DNA of 11,655 nt from CAMDHY01 sp046156265 (GTDB lineage: Bacteria > Pseudomonadota > Alphaproteobacteria > Rhizobiales > Segnochrobactraceae): the NCBI RefSeq assembly GCF_046156265.1, contig NZ_JAWDIR010000021.1, forward strand, positions 1 through 11,655, in the 5' to 3' direction. The notes under the pieces were generated by a model. That model was given only the letters and a program-made list of their open reading frames with translations. It was not told the origin of the DNA and did not search any database. Position 1 is the stretch's first letter; each line of letters opens with the position of its first letter. Below are positions 6,878 to 11,655 of this stretch, one piece after another. The position numbers were made by a program, and so were the translations under genes.

Positions 6878-7492
6878 GGCGCTTACCGATCCTTCTTTTG
6901 AGCATTCCGGCAAAGCCAGCATGCCGAGGGTTGCATTCAGGGCGGCAACCTGCGCACGGCAAAGCATGGCCCCCCGGGGTATCGAAGCAGCACTTCCGCG
7001 GGTCATCACGCAGAAAACTGAAGAAAAGCGTCAACCCACCGCTGCAAGCGGGCAATGCAACCTAGAAATTTTCTTGTGGCATCGGACGAAGCGCCAAGTT
7101 GAACCCCACGACGATGATAGCCCTCGTACGAGTGCAAAGATATAGCTCGTTCCACCGGCTCTTCTCGCGCGCCGGTTGCCAAAACTGCCAGCGCCGCCTG
7201 TAGCGCGCCATTTGCAGTACCAGGCGGAGACTGAAGGTGCCGTCCTCTAACTCACCGAACCCACACAGGTCTCCCCCGGCGTCGCATGAGCAATGATCGT
7301 TGAGAGGCTGACTAAATCTCGCGACTCCGGTGGGCGTAACATTTCGAATGGTTTTGAATGATCACGCAGAACTATGACGCGTAGTGGATTTAGCTTGTGG
7401 TCTAGGGGGAAGTGGCTAGCGTTTCCTGCATGCGAAACGCTCTCGACCACCACTGCATCCCGCCTGGCCCCAACGCCCTGCACCCCGAGCTG
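6878..7492. other. Intergenic region between the RTX gene and the recombinase cassette, no convincing gene
   Basis: The region is less GC-rich than its neighbours and shows no protein I recognise. A minus-strand frame without stops runs from 7361 down to the stop at 7062-7064, but its only usual start (7211) would give 49 residues of unfamiliar sequence. Possible regulatory signals are a perfect palindrome CTCGTACGAG (7123-7132), an inverted repeat ACCGGC-N11-GCCGGT (7154-7176), and GGTTGC-N10-GCAACC (6929-6950) in the likely RTX leader. Promoters for the leftward RTX gene and the rightward cassette must lie here, but no strong -35/-10 pair stands out. Confidence 0.5.
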
Positions 7493-7678
7493 ATGAGCGA
7501 TGCCGAGCGGCTCGACGAGGCCGCCTGGCTGCTCTCGCTTGCTGTGATCCGGCTCCGCCAGCGCCGCGACGGTGTGTCCATGGCACGACCTCGCGACGGC
7601 GGAGAGAGTTGCCTTCACTTCGTTCGCGACCAGAGCGGTCATGTCGACCCGCAGTCGACGGAGACCGACCATGGATGA
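7493..7678 (+). CDS. Small protein leading the DUF2924/recombinase cassette, about 61 aa
   Basis: The 61-residue product begins MSDAERLDEAAWLLSLAVIR and continues with a basic stretch (RLRQRRDG) and a C-terminal part, FVRDQSGHVDPQSTETDHG. It starts with an amphipathic helix and has no membrane segment or known domain. From memory, similar short proteins with this AERLDE...LRLR...SGHV pattern precede DUF2924 genes in other alphaproteobacteria, which supports it as real. The start is uncertain: the ATG at 7493 has only a weak GAG before it, while in-frame starts at 7430 (ATG) and 7412 (GTG, next to an AGGGGGA) would give longer forms. Its stop overlaps the DUF2924 start by 8 bp, so the two are probably translated together. 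Function unknown. Confidence 0.65.
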   Translation: MSDAERLDEAAWLLSLAVIRLRQRRDGVSMARPRDGGESCLHFVRDQSGHVDPQSTETDHG

Positions 7679-8117
7679 CCCCGTGCTGGCGCGCCTTGCC
7701 GCCATCAAAACTACCCCGACCCCCGAGTTGAAGACGATGTGGCGCGAGCTCTATGGAGCCGAGGCGCCGCCCTATAATCGGCGTTACCTCGAAAGCCGCC
7801 TGGCCTACCGAATCCAGGAGCTCGCCTATGGCGGGCTGAAGCCCGAGACGGTGAAGCGGCTCGATGCGCTGGCCCGCAACGTCGAGAACATGGACCCGAA
7901 GGCGCGGCGCATCCGCAACGACCGCAAGCCGATCGCCGGGACGAGGCTCCTGCGGGAGTTCCAGGGCGTCGAGCACATCGTGACGGTGACCATCGAGGGC
8001 TTCGAGTACCAGGGCCGTCCCTACCGTTCGCTGTCGGCGATCGCCCACGCCATCACGGGTGTGAAGTGGAACGGCTGGGTGTTCTTCGGCCTCAAGAGCG
8101 CGGGGAGGGGAGCATGA
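7671..8117 (+). CDS. DUF2924 domain protein, 148 aa
   Basis: This is a full-length DUF2924 protein of 148 residues. Diagnostic stretches are the LYGAEAPPYNRRYLESRLAY segment (about 28-47) with RIQELAYGGL, then GTRLLREFQGVEHIVTVTIE (90-109) and FEYQGRPYRSLSAIAHAITG (111-130), ending WNGWVFFGL. The family has no established function. The last part resembles small DNA-associated modules with a YRSLSAIA...TG..WNG..FF pattern, so DNA binding is plausible. The ATG at 7671 has GGAG seven bases upstream and overlaps the preceding stop; its own stop overlaps the recombinase ATG as ATGA. The constant pairing of this family with serine recombinases suggests an accessory role in recombination, target choice or control; this is inference. 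Confidence 0.92.
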   Translation: MDDPVLARLAAIKTTPTPELKTMWRELYGAEAPPYNRRYLESRLAYRIQELAYGGLKPETVKRLDALARNVENMDPKARRIRNDRKPIAGTRLLREFQGVEHIVTVTIEGFEYQGRPYRSLSAIAHAITGVKWNGWVFFGLKSAGRGA

Positions 8118-9454
8118 GCCGGACCGCAGCCACCGCGCATCCCGCTCGCAAGGTCGTCCAGAAGGTCCGCTGCGCGATCTACACCCGCAAATCGTCCGAG
8201 GAGGGCCTCGACATGGAGTTCAACAGCCTCGACGCCCAGCGCGAGGCGTGCGCGGCCTATGTCGTGAGCCAGAAGGCGGAAGGCTGGATCACCGTCCCCG
8301 ACCGCTACGACGACGGCGGCATCTCCGGCGGCACCCTCGAACGCCCGGCGCTGAAGCGGCTTATCGCCGACATCGAGCTCGGCAAGGTCGACGTCGTGGT
8401 GGTCTACAAGATCGACCGCCTGTCCCGCTCGCTGATGGATTTTGCCAAGCTGGTCGACGTGTTCGAGCGGCGCGGCGTCACCTTTGTCAGCGTCACGCAG
8501 TCGTTCAACACCACCACCTCGATGGGGCGGCTGACGCTGAACGTGCTGCTCTCCTTCGCCCAGTTCGAGCGGGAGGTGATCGGCGAGCGCATCCGCGACA
8601 AGGTGGCGGCGTCTCGGAAGAAGGGGATGTGGATGGGCGGCTCCGTGCCGTTCGGCTACCGCGTCGAGAACCGTAAGCTGCTCATCCGCGAGGAAGAGGC
8701 GGCGTCCGTCCGCGTGATCTTCGATCGCTTCGTGAAGCTCGGCTCGATCATGCTGCTGATGCGGGAGCTCGCAGCGGCAGGAATCCGCAGCCGCCGCGGC
8801 CATCGCCTCGACAAGGGTTCGCTCTACAAGCTTCTCAACAACCGGGTCTACATCGGCGACGCCGTCCACAAGGGCGTCGCCTATCCCGGTGAGCACCAGG
8901 CGATCATCGACCTCGACCTCTGGAGCCGAGCCCACTCCATCATGGGCGAGAGCCCGCGCACGCGGGCGAACAAGACCCGGCTCGCAGGTCCCACGCTACT
9001 TCGTGGCCTGATCTTCTCACCGAACGGCGATGCCATGTCGCCGAGCCACACCCGCAAGGGCGATCGGCTCTACCGCTACTACGTCACCCAGTCGGTGTTG
9101 AAGAGGGGGCCGGAGACCTGCCCGGTGCGGCGACTGCCGGCAGCGGAGATCGAGGACGCGGTCGTCGAGCAACTCCGCGGCCTGCTACGGGCGCCGGAGC
9201 TGATTGTCCGGACGTGGATTGCCGCCAAGACCCACGACGACCGAATCACCGAGGCCGATGTCCGTGAGGCCTTTGAGCGTCTTGACCCGACGTGGGACGA
9301 GTTGTTCCCGGCGGAGCAAGCGCGCCTCGTCCAGCTGCTGGTCGAGCGCGTCGACGTGAGGACTGACGGCATTGCCATCCGGCTCCGCACCGGAGGGCTG
9401 ACGGCGCTCCTGACGGAACTGCGGACGCCGACGGACCAGCGGGAGGCAGCGTGA
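8114..9454 (+). CDS. Serine site-specific recombinase (resolvase/invertase superfamily), 446 aa
   Basis: Residues 18-165 form the resolvase catalytic domain: IYTRKSSEEG carries the nucleophile Ser27 with Arg25, and KIDRLSRS carries Arg102 and Arg105. QFEREVIGERIRDKVAASRK marks the long helix leading into the recombinase DNA-binding domain (about 170-280). The zinc-ribbon region (LLRGLIFSPNGDAMSPSHTR, then YRYYVTQ) lacks the usual cysteines; only Cys336 remains. The ATG at 8114 overlaps the DUF2924 stop, with GGAGGGGAG upstream. At 446 residues it is shorter than many large serine integrases and has little coiled-coil, so it more likely acts as a resolvase, invertase or transposase-like enzyme than as a phage integrase. 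The substrate sites are not identified. All catalytic residues appear intact. Confidence 0.93.
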   Translation: MSRTAATAHPARKVVQKVRCAIYTRKSSEEGLDMEFNSLDAQREACAAYVVSQKAEGWITVPDRYDDGGISGGTLERPALKRLIADIELGKVDVVVVYKIDRLSRSLMDFAKLVDVFERRGVTFVSVTQSFNTTTSMGRLTLNVLLSFAQFEREVIGERIRDKVAASRKKGMWMGGSVPFGYRVENRKLLIREEEAASVRVIFDRFVKLGSIMLLMRELAAAGIRSRRGHRLDKGSLYKLLNNRVYIGDAVHKGVAYPGEHQAIIDLDLWSRAHSIMGESPRTRANKTRLAGPTLLRGLIFSPNGDAMSPSHTRKGDRLYRYYVTQSVLKRGPETCPVRRLPAAEIEDAVVEQLRGLLRAPELIVRTWIAAKTHDDRITEADVREAFERLDPTWDELFPAEQARLVQLLVERVDVRTDGIAIRLRTGGLTALLTELRTPTDQREAA

Positions 9455-9852
9455 TGGCGAAGGCAGCGATCGACGACTTTGGTGGCTCGCTCACCGTCAC
9501 GGTGCCGATGACGTTCAGGAAGCGGGGCGGGCGGAAGCTCGTCATCTCGCCGCCCGGAGCCGAAGCGTGGGCACCGCCGCGGGCCCGCGTGGATAACGCG
9601 ATGGTGAAGGCGCTCGCCCGCGCGCATCGCTGGCGGAAGCTGCTCGACGGCGGTCGATATCAGACGGTGCGGGACCTCGCGAAGGCCGAGAACATAAACC
9701 CTTCCTACGTCGCGCGCGTCCTCCGCCTGACGCTACTCGCGCCGGACATCGTCGAGGCGATCCTCGACGGTCGACACGATCCAGAGCGGGTCACGCTAGA
9801 TCGGCTGATGGAGCCATTTTCGGTGGTATGGTGCGAACAACTGCCGCAATAG
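9454..9852 (+). CDS. ParB-like HTH protein completing the recombinase cassette, 132 aa
   Basis: The ATG at 9454 overlaps the recombinase stop by one base (TGATG) and follows GGGAGG. The 132-residue product has an N-terminal strand region with VTVPMTFRKRGGRKLVISP (16-34). A helical C-terminal half follows, with VKALARAHRWRKLLDGG (51-67) and a helix-turn-helix TVRDLAKAENINPSYVARVL (71-90) leading into RLTLLAPDIVEAILDG. The latter closely resembles the HTH of ParB/KorB-type proteins (SYVsrlLrL...lap.i...i.dG). From memory this part is found either as a separate gene or at the C-terminus of the recombinase in relatives, which suggests that both act on the same DNA site. It may be a DNA-binding partner or a regulator of the cassette; the name is structural, not functional. 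Confidence 0.85.
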   Translation: MAKAAIDDFGGSLTVTVPMTFRKRGGRKLVISPPGAEAWAPPRARVDNAMVKALARAHRWRKLLDGGRYQTVRDLAKAENINPSYVARVLRLTLLAPDIVEAILDGRHDPERVTLDRLMEPFSVVWCEQLPQ

Positions 9853-9865
9853 ACGCACGCGCACG

Positions 9866-9886
9866 CTGCAAATGATTGTCTGCAAA
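9866..9886. repeat. CTGCAAA direct repeat (14-bp period) just downstream of the cassette
   Basis: CTGCAAA occurs at 9866-9872 and again at 9880-9886, 14 bp apart, starting 13 bases after the last cassette stop. The period and position could suit a protein-binding site or part of a recombination site. ATTTGCAG, the reverse complement of the first copy plus one base, is found at 7210-7217 upstream of the cassette, but matches of eight bases are expected by chance here. Tentative. Confidence 0.25.
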
Positions 9887-9934
9887 CCCTTTCTCTTCTG
9901 CACTGGGCTTATTCGCCAGCAAATGAATTTGGCC

Positions 9935-10144
9935 CTAAGGAACCTCAGCGCTCGCCGCGGCCGCTAACGCGACCGCAAGTTCGCTTGCTTCCATCGGCGA
10001 GATAACGAAGTGCAGAATTATCTGCTCGCCGGCCACGTGAATGGACGCTTCCCAGACTGAGATGGCCAAGTCCAGCATGACGCCACCACTCGGGCTGCGA
10101 TGCAACTCGAAGCTCTCCAGAAGGCACTTCTCATGACGATGCAT
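9935..10144 (-). CDS. Possible small hypothetical protein, up to 69 aa
   Basis: The 69-residue frame contains a strand-rich core, VMLDLAISVWEASIHVAGEQ and IILHFVIS, followed by an Ala-rich helix (ASELAVALAAAASA). It resembles no family I know. The ATG at 10144 has only a weak GAG upstream, and a promoter-like TTGACG (10165-10160) sits so close that this ATG would fall on its -10. A start at 10078, after GGTGG, would give about 47 residues and fits that promoter better. A terminator lies between it and the cyclase gene upstream, so it would be a separate transcript. Coding is plausible but not proven. The rest of 9853-10197 shows only the CTGCAAA repeat and the terminator. Confidence 0.4.
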   Translation of the reverse strand: MHRHEKCLLESFELHRSPSGGVMLDLAISVWEASIHVAGEQIILHFVISPMEASELAVALAAAASAEVP

Positions 10145-10170
10145 TGAAGAGTCTCGAGTATCGTCAAGTG

Positions 10171-10190
10171 AAAAAACGGCTCGTCGCCGC
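10171..10190 (-). terminator. Rho-independent terminator of the GAF-GGDEF gene
   Basis: On the minus strand, 8 bp after the cyclase stop, CGGC, the loop GACGA and GCCG are followed by TTTTTT. The 4-bp GC stem is extended by one G-U pair. The stem is short, but the run of six T and the position directly behind the gene support the call. Confidence 0.6.
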
Positions 10191-10197
10191 TCAGCGA

Positions 10198-11199
10198 TCA
10201 GGATGTCGTAGCCACCCTGCCGATGCAGTTCCGCCCGTCGCGTTTAATTCGGTACAGCACGGAATCGGCCTGCTCTAGCAGGCGCGAGAGCCGTTCAATC
10301 CGACGACCTTGACCGTCGGCTGCCTGAACGACCCCGCCACTGACGGTCATTCTGAAGGTGCCGCCGGGGTGGGGGATGTCGGTCTCGGCGAGGGCCGCCC
10401 GAAAACGATCGAGCGCCTCCCACGCGCTATCGGCGGGATCCCCAGCCAGTATGGTCGCAAATTCCTCGCCACCCACGCGGAACAGCCAGTCGTCCGCCCT
10501 CATCACCTCGCGGAACTTCGATGCGAACATGACGAGCGCGACGTCGCCCACATCGTGCCCATAGCGGTCGTTGATTGCCTTGAAGTGGTCGATGTCGAGA
10601 ACGGCGACCGAGAGGGGACGCCTGGTGCGCTCGGCTGCCGCAAACTCTCGGGTGGCGACAAGATCGAGCATGCGGCGGTTCCAGGCCCCCGTCAGCGGAT
10701 CGCTCGAAGCGGCACGACGGAGCTCAAGCTCGTGCACAGCGAGGCTCGCGAGATCCCGCAGCAGCTGCGCCTCGTGCTCCTTCAACTCTCGTGGCTTGCT
10801 GTCGATGACGCACACGGTGCCGATCCGCACACCATCAGCCATCTTGAGCGGCATGCCGGCGTAGAAGCGAATCCCCGGGCTTCCGACCACGAGCGGGTTG
10901 TCGAGGAAACGTTCATCCACCGCAGCGTCGGAAACGACGAAAACCTCGTCCCTTTGAATTGCGTGTGCGCAGAACGAGTGCTCGATTGGCGTCTCGCAGA
11001 CCTCGATGCCTTTCTTCGACTTGAACCATTGGCGAGAGTTCTCGACCAGGCTGACCAGCGCGATTGGCACCCCGAGGGCGCCGCTGGCGAGGCGGGTAAT
11101 GCGGTCAAACGACTCTTGCGGCGGCGTGTCCAAGATGTCCAGGGCCGCGAGCGTCTGGACGCGAAGAGCCGCTTCAGCTGGGTTTGTCTCAGGCTTCAC
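10198..11199 (-). CDS. Diguanylate cyclase with N-terminal GAF domain, 333 aa
   Basis: The protein makes cyclic di-GMP from two GTP. A GAF sensor domain (about residues 25-160) includes the SRQWFKSKKGIEVCETPIEH and HSFCAHAI segments typical of a GAF subgroup found in front of GGDEF domains. The GGDEF domain follows (about 164-330): DPLTGAWNRR, then LDIDHFKAINDRYGHDVGD with the metal-binding Asp202, and RVGGEEF as the active-site loop (GGEEF 243-247). RADD (234-237), five residues before it, is an intact inhibitory I-site, so product feedback is expected. No membrane segment is seen, so it is cytoplasmic. I chose the GTG at 11199 because AGGTGGAG precedes it; a GTG at 11229 would add ten residues. 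The GAF ligand is unknown. It lies behind another GGDEF gene, possibly in one transcript. Confidence 0.92.
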   Translation of the reverse strand: MKPETNPAEAALRVQTLAALDILDTPPQESFDRITRLASGALGVPIALVSLVENSRQWFKSKKGIEVCETPIEHSFCAHAIQRDEVFVVSDAAVDERFLDNPLVVGSPGIRFYAGMPLKMADGVRIGTVCVIDSKPRELKEHEAQLLRDLASLAVHELELRRAASSDPLTGAWNRRMLDLVATREFAAAERTRRPLSVAVLDIDHFKAINDRYGHDVGDVALVMFASKFREVMRADDWLFRVGGEEFATILAGDPADSAWEALDRFRAALAETDIPHPGGTFRMTVSGGVVQAADGQGRRIERLSRLLEQADSVLYRIKRDGRNCIGRVATTS

Positions 11200-11245
11200 G
11201 CTCGCGAAACTCCACCTGCGCTGCACCACGTCCCGTCAGAGCGTC

Positions 11246-11261
11246 GCCGCTCGTCTGCGGC
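11246..11261 (-). other. Hairpin between the two GGDEF genes
   Basis: GCCGC, six bases, GCGGC forms a perfect 5-bp stem 14 bp after the stop of the right-hand GGDEF gene. No T-run follows, so it is not a standard terminator. Its loop and arm (AGACGAGCGGC) resemble the terminator behind the GAF-GGDEF gene (GCGGCGACGAGCC). It may attenuate read-through or protect the mRNA end. Confidence 0.35.
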
Positions 11262-11275
11262 ACTTCATCGAAGGT

Positions 11276-11655
11276 CTATAGGGCAGCTAAGTCAACCGTC
11301 GCGCAGTGTCCGGTGGAGCATACCATTCCGGTAACTCGATTGCGCCCTTCGTCTTTTGCAGCGTAGAGCGCCCGGTCGGCAGCGCGCATCAGGTCAGACG
11401 ACGACAGGGCGTCGAGATCGTCAGCGGTTGCCACTCCAATCGTGATTGTAGTGCCGGAGCCATCAGGAAATCTGTGCGCTTCCACAGCCGAGCGCGCCGC
11501 CTCTGCGACCTTCAACGCCCCGCCAGAGCCGGTTGCGGGCAAAACTATGGCGAACTCGTCGCCGCCAACGCGGGCGGCGAGATCTCCAGGTCGCTTGATT
11601 GCAGACTGAAGCCTCTCTGCGACCAATATCAGCACTTCGTCGCCGAAGCTGTGCC
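11276..11655 (-). CDS. GGDEF diguanylate cyclase, C-terminal part (cut by the window edge)
   Basis: The visible 125 or so residues are the C-terminal two thirds of a GGDEF domain. HSFGDEVLILVAERL is the usual helix after the substrate-binding loop, RVGGDEFAIVLP is the active-site strand-turn, and the end (ADRALYAAKDEGRNRV) is the standard domain terminus. RPGD, five residues before GGDEF, is an intact I-site, so the enzyme should be active and feedback-inhibited. The frame runs off the right edge in the middle of the GHSFGDE motif, so the start and any sensor domain are not visible. It ends 76 bp before the GAF-GGDEF gene. Although both are cyclases, the two catalytic domains differ clearly in sequence (GGDEF versus GGEEF), so they are not a recent duplication. 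Confidence 0.9.
   Translation of the reverse strand, partial: HSFGDEVLILVAERLQSAIKRPGDLAARVGGDEFAIVLPATGSGGALKVAEAARSAVEAHRFPDGSGTTITIGVATADDLDALSSSDLMRAADRALYAAKDEGRNRVTGMVCSTGHCATVDLAAL

Noticed and set aside
7062..7361. Stop-free minus-strand frame in the gap upstream of the recombinase cassette
   Set aside because: The only usual start codon gives 49 residues, no ribosome-binding site is seen, and codon use is unlike the neighbours. No similarity to a known protein.
7416..8935. Minus-strand open frames opposite the DUF2924 and recombinase genes
   Set aside because: They lie opposite confidently identified genes and translate to Arg/Ala/Asp-rich sequence without domains.
7210..9873. ATTTGCAG / CTGCAAAT as terminal inverted repeats of a transposable unit
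   Set aside because: An 8-bp match between two gaps of this size is expected by chance, the flanks do not extend it, and no target duplication was seen.
10309..11334. Plus-strand 341-codon frame opposite the GAF-GGDEF gene
   Set aside because: The minus strand encodes a complete GAF-GGDEF protein with all catalytic motifs; the plus frame is its mirror shadow.

Overview
The window looks like an accessory region of a GC-rich alphaproteobacterial chromosome, most likely Hyphomicrobiales or a relative. The reasons are the strong G/C bias at third codon positions, the DUF2924 + serine recombinase pairing common in that class, and GTTC-N7-GTTC boxes of the alphaproteobacterial LexA type. No rRNA, tRNA or CRISPR array was seen.

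Layout. (1) Positions 1-2575 look like the control region of a prophage or integrative element. A leftward early operon holds a small HTH-like protein, an AlpA/excisionase-like protein, an unknown protein and a gene cut by the window edge. It diverges from two consecutive rightward S24-type (LexA/CI-like) repressors. The second repressor is preceded by one perfect and one near-perfect alphaproteobacterial SOS box. (2) Positions 2715-3015 hold a decayed EamA/DMT transporter remnant. (3) Positions 3035-6877 encode a 1280-residue leftward RTX/hemolysin-type calcium-binding protein made of 11 tandem modules, six of them on an exact 243-bp register, with a C-terminus like a type I secretion signal. 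No transporter genes for it lie in the window. (4) Positions 6878-7492 are a largely non-coding gap. (5) Positions 7493-9852 are a tightly overlapping rightward four-gene cassette: small protein, DUF2924 protein, zinc-ribbon-less serine recombinase, and ParB-like HTH protein. (6) Positions 9853-11655 hold a doubtful small gene and two leftward diguanylate cyclase genes: a GAF-GGDEF protein followed by an apparent rho-independent terminator, and a GGDEF protein cut by the right edge.

How they may work together. The left block reads as a lysogeny-type switch with SOS input. The four-gene cassette reads as a self-contained site-specific recombination unit whose accessory proteins have no known role, and it is the best candidate here for an undescribed system. 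The RTX protein and the cyclases would concern the cell surface and c-di-GMP signalling. Nothing in the sequence ties them to the mobile parts except proximity.
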